From contig CP051142.1 in the NCBI GenBank assembly GCA_001592805.2, positions 682,001 to 746,000 on the forward strand: DNA of 64,000 bases, in the 5' to 3' direction. Under the pieces are notes generated by a model. It had not been told where the DNA came from and ran no database searches. It saw nothing but the letters and a program-made list of their open reading frames with translations. A program made the position numbers and the translations under genes. Positions 54,982 through 64,000 of this stretch are shown one piece after another; positions within the stretch are counted from its first letter, which is position 1; every line of letters starts with the position of its first letter. The stretch is from Peltaster fructicola. Taxonomy: Eukaryota > Ascomycota > Dothideomycetes.

Positions 54982-57402
54982 ATGCAATGCCGCAATGCTC
55001 TCCGGAGGCATGTCAACTCGAACATTGCGCCGAAGTCATCAGCTACTGCCACACCCTACCGATGGATCACAGAGGAGCAATTGAACGAGGCCTTCGCGCG
55101 ATTCGTGAGAGTCTCCAAGAGCAGTAGAAGGTTTGGTAGCAATGTCCCGGGACCACTGGAGGCACGACGTCGCCAGGCGAGGCGACGCATGGGCTTCCTT
55201 GGTGCAGACGCGTGCCAGGGTACGGGATTAGCAGAGTTTGGAGCACTTTTTGGAGCTGGAGAGCAGCGTACAGGCGTATACGAATGGCAGCCGCCTAATC
55301 ATAGAAAGGAGGCGACCAACGAACACATTGCTACACACGGTTCACGTGGTGCTTGGACGGCATCTTCACCAGGACAAGAAGCATGGGCTCGACAGCCTTC
55401 CGTTCCTGTCCTCGAAGAGCCCTTGTTGTGGAACGAGAGTGAAGTGAACGCTTCCGCTGCTCATGAAATACATGACGACCGCGAGCAGATATTCACAAGT
55501 CAATGTACTTTTGCTGATCTTCTGCGATCGCACGAGCATAGCAAGCGCTTCACAGCAGCAGACATTGCGCCATTGCTTGACTTCCTCCAATCCGACCAGG
55601 ACGCGCCACGAGCGAGGAATTTGGCCACTCTGCTACGCTGGCTTCAGCAGCAAAGTATCAGCGCATCTGTCTTCACAGCAGTCCGCGATCTGATCATAAG
55701 CAAGCATCGGCTGAAGACAATCTCATTATCGGAGTTTAAAGCAACACTGGAGCCTCTATGCAGTCTAGCAATGGGCATGCTTGACGTGGAGAGCAAGACT
55801 GCTTACCATAAGACATTGATCATGTTGTCTGATCATATCATCCACTGCTGTATCGCCGAATCCTCTGCAGGTCAACGACTCAAGGTCGTCTATCGCAGCC
55901 TTCTTCGAGCGATTATACCACAGAAATCAAGCTACGAAAGCTTGGCCGATTCGTTGGAGGCGCTGTCTGTTCTCGCCAACGAGCGGCACAAGATTGACTT
56001 GTCTGGCTCCTTCATAGCTCAGGCGATCAAGGATCTTCTGCTGCGCATACCGCAGTATCGGGACAACGCCAACATCTCACAATACACACTAATCAGGGAC
56101 GCTTTCGCACAGATTCTGAATGATTGTCGTGAAGCACGAATGGCGCCGACTGTAATGCATCTCCTACTGAATGATGCTGGTCTGGCGAAAGAGAAACCAA
56201 AAATCGAAGCCCGATCTTTCACACGAATGCGGAAGTTGGCCTCGTTCTGGCTCAAGTGCTTGCATCAAAGCAATCGACTGTCAAGTAGGACTCCTCGAGA
56301 CGAACTCGTAGAGAATTGGGCGACATACTGGGTGGCCGGTCGAGTCTACAGTCCCTTGGAACTCGCCGAGGTCCTTGTGCAATTGAAGCCAGTCCAGATG
56401 GCCAGCGCTTTCATGTTTGGTTGGACAGCTCGCTATGATCGCGCGAACGATTCTACGTCACCTAATCTGGTTTCTACCAGAACGCAGATCTCGTCAGGGA
56501 CGGCGCAGCTCTCGCAGCAAGTACAGCCATCAGAAGCAGAACACTCTATCATATTTCGAAGAGTCTCCTACAGCAAGAAGAATGACAAGTTTGCACTTGG
56601 CGATTTGCAAAAAGCACTTTTCGAAGAGTTCAACTACACACAGATGTCCAGCATACAAGATCCACGCATAACGCTATTGTTGGCCATGAAGCAGCATCAA
56701 TATTGCGAGGAACTGCTGCTTGTGGACTTGATCAAGATCTTTATCCGCGGCAAGTACCATTTCTCTAGGATCAACGAACTCTACAAAGCGATAAAAGAGT
56801 ACAAGCTCTCGATGCCTGTTCAGCTGCAGGCCGCTTTAGTGAATCACTTGCTTCGGCTTGGCTACTCGCGCCGCGCGCTCGACATCATGCTCGACTCTCC
56901 CGACCTGCCCTTATCAAAGATCAGAGATTTACCGAGCACGCTTCTATCAGACAGTGATCCTGCCTGGATTCTGACCACGATCTCCGAGAAGCTAGATGTG
57001 AGCACAACGCCGCAAAATGTGGCTGATCTTGTATCAGAGCTCGCCACCTGCGTTGCGAGTGCCGAGCACTACACCGCCTCGCGAGCATACGACAGAGTAT
57101 GGAGATGCTACAACTTTCTGGCAATGCGACACATCAAGATGGATGCTTGTATATCTCGAGCAATGGTTCGAAGTGGCATTATACGGGCTTTAGAGACAAG
57201 ATCGACCTTGCCTGATACACGCCTAGAGTACATCCTGGACAAGGTGCGGTGGTATGAGGGTGATGTTACTGCTGACAAGCTTGAGGAATATGCCAAGCTT
57301 GAGCGACAGAAAACTCCATCATATCGCCAGGCACCAACAGTATTCAGGCCAGAGATCGAAGACAAACATCGTTACAGATTGTCGCTCATGCCAAGGTTCT
57401 AG
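54982..57402 (+). CDS. Putative mitochondrial helical-repeat protein, 806 aa
   Basis: This is an intronless gene I cannot name. The N-terminus MQCRNALRRHVNSNIAPK followed by a proline/basic stretch is a likely mitochondrial presequence. From about residue 180 to the end the sequence is almost wholly alpha-helical with repeating pairs of amphipathic helices (LLRSHEHSKRFTAADIAPLL, AQAIKDLLLRIPQYRD, INELYKAIKEYKLSMPVQL, AALVNHLLRLGYSRRALDIM). The last two resemble PPR-type units (A..N.LLxLGxxRRALDIM), which bind organellar RNA. No membrane segment. A role in mitochondrial RNA processing or translation is inferred from the presequence, the helical repeats and the promoter shared with uS2m. The first ATG in frame was chosen; the frame extends 90 bases upstream without one. 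Confidence 0.82.
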   Translation: MQCRNALRRHVNSNIAPKSSATATPYRWITEEQLNEAFARFVRVSKSSRRFGSNVPGPLEARRRQARRRMGFLGADACQGTGLAEFGALFGAGEQRTGVYEWQPPNHRKEATNEHIATHGSRGAWTASSPGQEAWARQPSVPVLEEPLLWNESEVNASAAHEIHDDREQIFTSQCTFADLLRSHEHSKRFTAADIAPLLDFLQSDQDAPRARNLATLLRWLQQQSISASVFTAVRDLIISKHRLKTISLSEFKATLEPLCSLAMGMLDVESKTAYHKTLIMLSDHIIHCCIAESSAGQRLKVVYRSLLRAIIPQKSSYESLADSLEALSVLANERHKIDLSGSFIAQAIKDLLLRIPQYRDNANISQYTLIRDAFAQILNDCREARMAPTVMHLLLNDAGLAKEKPKIEARSFTRMRKLASFWLKCLHQSNRLSSRTPRDELVENWATYWVAGRVYSPLELAEVLVQLKPVQMASAFMFGWTARYDRANDSTSPNLVSTRTQISSGTAQLSQQVQPSEAEHSIIFRRVSYSKKNDKFALGDLQKALFEEFNYTQMSSIQDPRITLLLAMKQHQYCEELLLVDLIKIFIRGKYHFSRINELYKAIKEYKLSMPVQLQAALVNHLLRLGYSRRALDIMLDSPDLPLSKIRDLPSTLLSDSDPAWILTTISEKLDVSTTPQNVADLVSELATCVASAEHYTASRAYDRVWRCYNFLAMRHIKMDACISRAMVRSGIIRALETRSTLPDTRLEYILDKVRWYEGDVTADKLEEYAKLERQKTPSYRQAPTVFRPEIEDKHRYRLSLMPRF

Positions 57403-57449
57403 TATGGCATAAATCTTGCGCCGACACTGTAGGCAGTTGTATATCATGA

Positions 57450-58873
57450 TTATGCTGCCTCTGCTAGAGCTTTCTTCTTCGCAGCTTTCCTTGCTTTTTT
57501 CTCTGCTTTCCGTCTTGCCTCTTCATCTTCCTCGCCGTCGATGACCTTTGCTGCTGCTTTGTCCAGAGCAAGAGAGCCTTTTGCAGGCGTCGCCGCTTGT
57601 GGCTCGATATCATCAGCAAGGCCGTTCGGTGCAGATTTGAGACCTTTCTGCTTCTTGTCCTTCTTCTTCTTCTTCCTCACGTCGCCATCGGCAACTCTAC
57701 TGCCGTCGCCATCGGTGCTTGGGCCGACAGCTCTAGGAAATTGGAAGGTGGTCGTCGTCGTACTCTGTGTCTCGCCTGTCTCTCCTGACTCTCCGCCGAT
57801 GATGCCAGGATTGCCCTCGCCAAATCCTGGCGGCTTATAGCGCATCCTCAGACCTTCGGGCTGTGGCCGTATTGCTTTGCAGCCGTTGCAATGTTTCCGG
57901 CTGCTAGACTTCCTGCATTTCTTGCCGCCGCTCTTGCTGGTATTACTGGGAGTGTGAATGCAGGGCGAAGAGTGAACGACTTTTTGACTGCTTGTGAAGC
58001 AGCTTTGTAGCCATCTTTGCCAGGTATGAAGATTGCCTGTTCGGTTGCTGACACCTCGGTTAGGGTATAGTCGATGTCTTTGTGCGTCAATACGGTTTTC
58101 CCAGATTGTATGGCAGCCAAAGTCATTGATGTGACGGAAGACACCGGCACACCAGCAGGCGCGGAAATGTGCCATAACGTCTTGCCTTTCAGTGACGGTA
58201 GCGAGGTGGTCGTACTGCTTGATGTACCCACAGCACGGTAACCAGGAGGTGGGATATACGTCTGCGCCGGTATTGGAGTGAGTGAGAAGTGCTGTGGTGC
58301 TTTTGAGCTTCGTGACGGTGTGGTAATGGTCTGCTGTGTTTCTGCTCCATTGACCCGCACTTTCTTGGTTGTCCGATCACGCTCCTCGCTCTCATCGCCA
58401 CTCTTAGAAGCTGTTGAGTCTTGAGATGTGGTCTTCCTCTTAACTCCGTTCACCTTGGGTACTTGTGTATCTGGTTTCTTCAAAGTGGTGCCTTGCGCCG
58501 ATGGTGGTGGCACTGAGGCGTCGTCTTCGTCATCTTCCGACTCGCTCCCAGTATCGTTGGCCTCCTCTTCAGCTGCATCGTCAGCCATGCTTACGTCTTC
58601 GTCCGAGGATGTCGATTCGTCCTTATCACCATTCGAGGTTGACTTCGAGGTTCGCTGGGCTTCACTACCATTGAGCATGGAGGAAGCCAGGTTGGCAGCA
58701 TCGGATGCGTTGAGTGCTCCATCATCCGAGCTTGTGTCATCTTCATCACTGACTTGGTCGTCCTCGTCAGAGTCCACAACCTTCTCTTCGCTCAGCAGCT
58801 TGTGCTTGGCTGGTATGTCGCCTCTCGCAGAGTGCTTCGCCGGAGCGGTGACGGCTTTCGACTTTGCCGCCAT
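57450..58873 (-). CDS. RPA34: RNA polymerase I subunit RPA34.5 (frame break at ~57868)
   Basis: This is a Pol I-specific subunit of about 474 residues that pairs with RPA49 as a TFIIF-like module. The N-terminal 170 residues are strongly acidic (SDEDDQVSDEDDTSSDDGA). The core begins at HFSLTPIPAQTYIPPPGYRAV and continues with LKGKTLWHISAPAGVPVSSV and TEQAIFIPGKDGYKAAS. Then the frame changes: AAKQYGHSPKV stops, while one frame over RPQPEGLRMRYKPPGFG, the end of the dimerisation domain, continues into the usual Lys-rich tail (RKKKKKDKKQKG, ARKAAKKK). One missing C near 57866-57870 would give KQYRPQPEGLRMRY and an overall length divisible by three. The convergent neighbour ends only 47 bases away. 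It is divergent from GRC3. Confidence 0.9.
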
Positions 58874-59044
58874 ATCATGCGATTGTCAAGTTGCAGCGCT
58901 CAATGCTGCGTATTCGGCACGTTACTGATGTATGCTCGAGAAATATCGAAGCACATTATTTGGCAGAAAGTCGAGGGCGGTGAGAAGAAATTATTCCCAG
59001 CTTCTTTCCCAATACGGACAGCTACCGACTCATGTCACTCGGCT
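58874..59044. promoter_or_regulatory. Shared divergent promoter, RPA34 and GRC3
   Basis: These 171 bases separate two ribosome-biogenesis genes. Their regulatory sites must overlap. I did not recognise a PAC or RRPE motif with confidence. Confidence 0.55.
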
Positions 59045-60991
59045 ATGGGTGTCAAACGAAAGGCGCAGGAGGCGTTCAGCAATAGATTCAACACAGAGAA
59101 GGCTCAGAAGTCTGCTATCGTCAGGCATGTCTCGGCTTTTGCTGCGGCGAAGGCTCGAAGCCAGCAAATAGCTACACCAGACACTGCAAGCACTTCCGAT
59201 ATTGACCTGCACATCGAGGAAAGCCAGTCTACAGCCACAGGTCTCGTGGCGGCACACAGGGCCACAAGTAGTGCTTTGGGAAGGCAATCGATGTCGTCCA
59301 CTGTCTTGGACCAGCAGGCACTGGAGACATCAGCTTTATCAACGCCGAAGGGAACGAACACACGGCTCGCAAGTGTACGACACTGCTCAGGCTTGTTCAA
59401 CCCTTCCACGCTCGAGAGCATTCAATTGTCGTTAGACCGAGATGAGTTTATTACACCAGTGGGCGAGTACGATCTTGAGGTTCTTGCCGGATCAGTATCA
59501 ATCTATGGAGCAACACTGCATGCAAAGTCAGGTCGACAGCGTGTGTATGCATTGAGCACACATGCGCTGCCGCAGATCGTGGCTAAGACGGCGGATACTT
59601 TGCTAAGGATCACATCAGTAGAATCTATGGTTCACAATCTGGAACGCTTCTCACCATTATTTCGTAACATTGCTGCGCCGATCGACCACAGCACTTCATT
59701 CATGTTGCTGGAGAATAGCTTCTCAGACCCAGCTCCACGATCACTGTTTCCTCTGGAGACCACAAAGCAATATCAGACAACACTCACCCAGCTCGCCATG
59801 AAATCGGAATCCAAGAATGGACGAATAGCTGTGGCATGCCTTGGCGGAAAGTCCACTGGGAAGTCCACATTCGCCCGACATGTCTGCAACAAATTATTGA
59901 CAAGAGCTTCGCAGCAAAGATGTCTGTTCTTCGATCTTGACCCTGGTCAGCCTGAATTCGGACCACCAGGACAGATCTACCTGGTGGAAGTTCTCACTCC
60001 GATACTCGGACCGGCGTATACCCACTTGGCCTCGAAGCAGTCGTCCAATTTTAAGTTGCTGGCTGCTCACACGATTGCAGCGACCTCCTTCAAAGACGAT
60101 CCGCAGCATTACATGGATTGTGTTGCCGCGCTCTTCAACCATAAGCAGGTTTTGTCTGCCAAGAAGTCGGGAGCGTGTCCTCTGGTGGTCAATACGTGCG
60201 GCTGGGTTTCGGGACTTGGAGCAAGAGTCCTATGTGATATCCTCCAGTTTGACATCACAGATACCGTAGTGATCGACACAATCGATGCTATGGTGCTTGC
60301 AGCTGCGAACGCAGGCAGCGAGGATTGTCATGAATTGGACAGGCCTACATTCAGGATGTCAAGTCGTTCGCCAGCAGAGCTGCGCCAGATGCAGACTATG
60401 GCATACTTCCATACAAGTGCTGAGGCCACAGACGCTTCGGTGCACAGGTTGGTCGCAACATCGATAGCGCATTGGCGACCTTGGCATGTAAGCTATGATG
60501 AACGACCTGGCTCAATCGCAGACATCGTCTCATATGGCCAGCCGTTAGATCCAGAGTTCTTGGTCGATGTTCTAGAAGGCTCGATCGTTGCCATAGTGTC
60601 ACGCACGTCTGGCGAGAAGTCGATTGTACAGCCTTCTCGGACACCAGTCGGACTTCCACTATCGAAAAGCAACCGCCCTCTTGATCTGCGAACTCACGAA
60701 TACCATGGTCTTGCTTTCGTCCGTGCGATCGATACTACAGCACGTCAGTTACACCTCATCGCGCCACTGTCACAAGAGACCATGGCTGTGTTGATGAAAA
60801 GAGAAGTCGTCCTGGTGCGTGGAGCTTTTGACAGTCCAGACTGGGCTTTTCTGGAGTCTGTCTATGACGATAGCTTCGTCGACCACGGTGTAGAAAGACC
60901 TTGGTTGGCACGACGTGAGATGGTGGGTGTGGAGGGCGCCGTCTGGCGACTCAGACACCCTCCAACATCTGCCAAAGCGTCCTACAGATGA
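59045..60991 (+). CDS. GRC3: Polynucleotide 5'-hydroxyl kinase Grc3
   Basis: This is a 648-residue, single-exon nuclear kinase that phosphorylates the 5'-OH of the 26S pre-rRNA made by Las1 during ITS2 removal; animal counterpart NOL9. The start is the ATG of MGVKRKAQEAFSNRF; the longer upstream frame is untranslated. The N-terminal region (1-130) is low-complexity. A beta-rich domain follows (GEYDLEVLAGSVSIYGA). The Clp1-type P-loop at about 262-275 is ACLGGKSTGKSTFARHV (Walker A), then LFFDLDPGQPEFGPPGQIYLV (Walker B and lid region) and the motif PLVVNTCGWVSGLGARVL. The C-terminal domain includes LDLRTHEYHGLAFVRAID. All kinase motifs look intact. Confidence 0.96.
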   Translation: MGVKRKAQEAFSNRFNTEKAQKSAIVRHVSAFAAAKARSQQIATPDTASTSDIDLHIEESQSTATGLVAAHRATSSALGRQSMSSTVLDQQALETSALSTPKGTNTRLASVRHCSGLFNPSTLESIQLSLDRDEFITPVGEYDLEVLAGSVSIYGATLHAKSGRQRVYALSTHALPQIVAKTADTLLRITSVESMVHNLERFSPLFRNIAAPIDHSTSFMLLENSFSDPAPRSLFPLETTKQYQTTLTQLAMKSESKNGRIAVACLGGKSTGKSTFARHVCNKLLTRASQQRCLFFDLDPGQPEFGPPGQIYLVEVLTPILGPAYTHLASKQSSNFKLLAAHTIAATSFKDDPQHYMDCVAALFNHKQVLSAKKSGACPLVVNTCGWVSGLGARVLCDILQFDITDTVVIDTIDAMVLAAANAGSEDCHELDRPTFRMSSRSPAELRQMQTMAYFHTSAEATDASVHRLVATSIAHWRPWHVSYDERPGSIADIVSYGQPLDPEFLVDVLEGSIVAIVSRTSGEKSIVQPSRTPVGLPLSKSNRPLDLRTHEYHGLAFVRAIDTTARQLHLIAPLSQETMAVLMKREVVLVRGAFDSPDWAFLESVYDDSFVDHGVERPWLARREMVGVEGAVWRLRHPPTSAKASYR

Positions 60992-61140
60992 TTATAGGAG
61001 CAAGATACTCGTTCAAACCAAATCACTGATACAGACACCGCCTGCTCAATCGCTAATAACAAACCATGTAACGCTATATGGGTATTCGCTGCAACGATTT
61101 TTTCAGCATTTAGCTCGCTCCAACTCGACATCCAAGATTC

Positions 61141-63061
61141 CTAGCTATTTCGACTGAATATCCGCTTTATGCTCAAAGTCCGTCTCTTGATGCTGCTCCT
61201 GATGCTAGGAGCACCAGCAGTAGATGCTCCTGTGGTTATGTTGGACATCATGCTCTGGCGAGCATTGCCTCGCAGCATGTTCTCAGTCTGGGACTTTGGC
61301 TCAGGCTCTGGAGGAGGAGCTGGAAATCCTGCCATCTTCTCCATAGGTGTATCAGCTTTTGGTGTGGCCGCGGCTCTTGATTTAGCAGGTGTCTTCTCAG
61401 CATCCTCGGTGACGGTTCCAAGACGTGGTTGAGACGGTGACTTGAGAGTTGTGGCTGTTATCTTGACAGAATCGCGCTCCCGAGTTGACGAAGTCGCATA
61501 ATCTTCAGGTGTAGGTCCAGGGTACTTCTTACGGATGGACCATCGACGAGCGAATGAAGATCTGCGATCATGTCAGTGTGTTTCAATCATTGATCCAGGT
61601 AGATGCATACCCAGAGAGCGCATCGCGGCTTTGACTGATGAAGCTGTCCCGGTTACGTGGTGAAGGAGCGACTGCACTAGCAGCACGAGTGTGGCTGTTT
61701 GTCTTTGTGTCGACGAGAGCAGGCAACGAGATAGAGCGAGTTGAGTCTCGTGTAGTCTTGCCCTTGACCGTTCCATTGGCACGATCTACGCCTGCCGATC
61801 GTGGGCGTGGATTTTCCGGTGGGTGGCTTGCCAACGGAGACAGTGGACCAGCGACCCTGATCGAGTTGGACGGTGCCAAACGGCCTGGGATGCCGTTCGA
61901 CGTCTTCGGTCGCTCATTCGTATCGGCAGCAGCCCTTACTGGCGAAGGGACGGCACGTGGTGCTTCGAAACGCTGATGGAACGAGACTGGACGCGGCTTT
62001 GATGAGTCTATCCTGTCAGCGCCTGCGTCAACATCTGGAGCTTGTGGTAGCGGCTTGTCTCTGGCAGATGACACGATATGCGTGCTCGCCCGGACATCCG
62101 GATTGAATCTGGATCGCAGAATGGTCGAGCTTGCGATTGAGGAGCCGCCAGACGATGATGGTCGACCTTGAGGTCCGACTCTGCGACTAGCAGTGGCCGC
62201 CATCTTAGACATCTCGCCTATGATCGTGCCCAGCTCAATCAACTTGTTGCCAAGATGGTTGCCCTTGGTCTGTAGCTCCTTGTAGCACTTCTTCCAGCCC
62301 TCCTCATTGCCTCTCATTGCACCATAGATCGCATCGAGATCCGGCTTGTCCGATGGCCATGTGTACTGGACACGATTGAGATACTTGCTGAGCTCTCGCG
62401 TAGCTTGTCTTCCCTTTTGTACGTCCAGCAATGCAGCATTCATAGCTCTTGCAGTGCGATCGATGATCCGCTCGATCTTGTCGTTGCCATCGAGCAGTTG
62501 TGTCCGGAATTGCTTGTCGTCGAGCATGATATTGAAGACCTTGACATGCTGCATCGGCAGTTGTAAGAATCGTATCCTCTCATCGATATCCCTGATCGCA
62601 AGGTCGAAGTCTTCAGCCGTTCGCTCAAGGAAGTTGTCCACCTCATCAACATGGTTTTGCAGTATCTTCACCACTTCAGAATCGTTCTTCGCTTGGTTTT
62701 GTTGCAAGAGGTGCATGCCGAAGGTGATCTGCGCCATTAGCTTGACCAGAGGATGGTATTGTGCGTCCTGTCGCTGCTTCCAGCGACTTGTCCAAGCATC
62801 GTCGAACCGTGCGGCATCGAGCAATCGTTGGCGACGCAGCTCGGCATTGGCGCGCGAAGGCGGACGGTCGGAATCGATATTGGACTCAAGGATGGACTCT
62901 TCAAAGGGAGCTTGCATCGACTTCAGCGGATGCTCTGGGGGCGGTAAGACATCTTCCAGCTTGCCATCGTCCTGATGTTGCGGCTCTACAGGCTTGCCAT
63001 CGCCGGCGATAGAGTGAAAGTCCCCATCACTCCCGCTACTCACCGCCGTCGGAGAGGTCAT
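61141..63061 (-). CDS. Conserved fungal coiled-coil protein, 623 aa
   Basis: I cannot name this gene. Exons on the minus strand are 63061-61611 and 61561-61141, with a 49-nt intron (GTATGC to GATCGCAG). The region of about residues 70-290 is a well-ordered helical domain, for example WTSRWKQRQDAQYHPLVKLM, FGMHLLQQNQAKNDSEVVKI, LQLPMQHVKVFNIMLDDKQF and GWKKCYKELQTKGNHLGNKL, and is conserved in filamentous ascomycetes. The second half is Ser/Pro/Arg-rich and disordered (RPSSSGGSSIASS, SPLASHPPENPRPRS), and the end is very basic: SSIKRRTLSIKRIFSRNS, a possible membrane- or nucleus-targeting tail. No catalytic motif or membrane helix. Its helical layout suggests a scaffold or adaptor, but that is only inference. 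Confidence 0.85.
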
Positions 63062-63730
63062 GGTCAGAGCAGGATGGCATTTACACTCAGTGCAAATGCT
63101 TTACTCAAGGATGAGCATGCAGGAAAAATGTCCCGAGATGTCCAGACGACGGGCTTGCGCATGAGGCGCATACAATTTGGAGTGGATTAATCTACTACTT
63201 GCTAGTCGACTGGAGATTGGCTAGACATGCAGGCACCGCGCCGTCTTAACAGCTAGCGGCCGATCCAATGCCGTCTGTGTGGGAATCGTATCAGATGAGG
63301 TTCCGCTCGGTCGATTGATTTTGCAAAGAGCGGGTGCGCCAGATTTGGTTCAGACATTAGGGCGATAGAGTACAGTGTGCCTGGCTGGACCGCGAATACA
63401 GCAGCCCGTCTGGTGGCACGAGACCGGTCAGCTATGGAGAATCGGATGCGAGGGTTAGGTTTGTGCGATCATCTCTCCTCGAATGGGTCAAGCGTATCCG
63501 GATACTTCAAAGATGAATACCGCCAATGACATTCGGCAATGCTCCCCTCTTCTCCTGCATGTGCGACGCAGGCTGAGGATGTCTGAGATCGAGCGAGCGA
63601 GCGAGGGCGTTTGACGATGCTGTGTTTTTGCTGAGTCGCCGCTTCTGTGGCACAGCCAATGCCGCATTGATGTCTCACTGACCACGATCCAGCATTCCTT
63701 GAGGCACAGGCTAGGTTGATGCCGTCCTCA
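63062..63730. other. Intergenic
   Basis: These 670 bases lie between the coiled-coil gene's start codon and the stop of the last minus-strand gene. They hold one promoter and one 3' UTR. No coding or RNA gene was seen. Confidence 0.6.
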
Positions 63731-64000
63731 TTACCATCCACGACATCTAGTCCAAACATCGACAATAACGTCTGGTTTCGCTAGGTCAGAATCGACAATG
63801 AGATAGAAGGCGAAGTTAGGACCAGCCATACAAGCATGATTTGGCCAGATCAAGAGCTTCTCGCCGAGCCGTAGTGGTCGGAAGTTCTCCTTCGAGCCTT
63901 GCCATCTCAACACTCCATGCTCTTGACTGATGCGATCGACTGTCCAGCCAGCCCGATCGTCTTCGGGATCATAGACCTGGCTCGTTGTTGTGGGCCAGTT
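63731..64000 (-). CDS. D-serine dehydratase / D-threonine aldolase-like enzyme (3' end only)
   Basis: These are the last 89 residues of a fold-III PLP enzyme (alanine-racemase-like barrel plus C-terminal D-serine-dehydratase-like domain). The visible part is the C-terminal domain: RAGWTVDRISQEHGVLRW, RPLRLGEKLLIWPNHACMAG, FAFYLIVD and VIVDVWTRCRGW at the end. The His and Cys of NHAC are the zinc ligands that distinguish eukaryotic D-serine dehydratases and metal-dependent D-threonine aldolases. It would degrade D-serine or related D-hydroxy amino acids to pyruvate (or an aldehyde) and ammonia or glycine. The PLP lysine lies outside the window. Reading stays open through base 64000, so the gene continues beyond it. 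Confidence 0.92.
   Translation of the reverse strand, partial: NWPTTTSQVYDPEDDRAGWTVDRISQEHGVLRWQGSKENFRPLRLGEKLLIWPNHACMAGPNFAFYLIVDSDLAKPDVIVDVWTRCRGW

Noticed and set aside
1-64000. Transposon, LTR element or integrated virus
   Set aside because: No reverse transcriptase, integrase, transposase, capsid-type protein or terminal repeat was recognised in any frame.
1-64000. Programmed ribosomal frameshifting as the general cause of the broken frames
   Set aside because: The breaks share no slippery heptamer or downstream structure I can see, occur in unrelated families that do not use frameshifting, and several sit in C/G runs.

Overview
The window looks like an ordinary, gene-dense stretch of nuclear chromosome from a filamentous ascomycete fungus (Pezizomycotina). 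Many details suggest Dothideomycetes, but that class is an inference. The evidence is: short GT-AG introns of 43-60 nt with CTAAC/CTGAC-like branch sites; about one gene per 2 kb on both strands; fungal gene families (Pml1, Spt7, Hpc2, Gaa1, Grc3, RPA34, Rbd2, CBS-PB1); and several fungal-only orphans. I found no transposon, viral relic, CRISPR array, tRNA, rRNA or secondary-metabolite cluster. Layout: 1-5 kb, a truncated MFS transporter and a coiled-coil orphan. 5-13 kb, splicing factor Pml1/SNIP1, a LETM1-like mitochondrial protein and a large Sec7-PH ARF exchange factor. 13-19 kb, a LACTB2-type metallo-hydrolase, two orphans and an AMSH-type deubiquitinase. 19-26 kb, an Mtf1/rRNA-dimethylase-like protein, ribosomal protein eS26 and a copper P-type ATPase. 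26-34 kb, a CBS-PB1 tail-anchored protein, importin Kap121/Pse1, an orphan and a VanZ-like membrane protein. 34-45 kb, SAGA subunit Spt7, a small five-exon protein, a Ymc1-type mitochondrial carrier, a UbiA prenyltransferase, about 2 kb with no recognised gene and a second small protein. 45-53 kb, rhomboid Rbd2, GPI transamidase subunit Gaa1, an RPAP1/Rba50-like protein and histone chaperone Hpc2. 53-64 kb, mitoribosomal uS2m, a putative mitochondrial protein, Pol I subunit RPA34, polynucleotide kinase Grc3, a coiled-coil orphan and the 3' end of a D-serine-dehydratase-like gene. The genes form no single pathway. Some divergent pairs share short promoters and a theme: RPA34 with GRC3 (rRNA synthesis and rRNA processing), and uS2m with a likely mitochondrial protein. 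GAA1 and the RPAP1-like gene converge with one base between their stop codons. The most important structural observation is that several otherwise well-conserved genes (Sec7-PH, AMSH, copper ATPase, KAP121, RPA34 and one small protein) each change frame at a point where one missing base would restore the known family reading. Several of these points lie in C/G runs. HPC2 also changes frame, in the opposite direction. This looks like residual assembly error rather than biology, and it means these gene models need read-level checking. I did not find a convincing new biological system. The best leads are the orphan proteins, the two gene-poor stretches at 40.2-41.4 and 42.3-44.4 kb, and several micro-exons.
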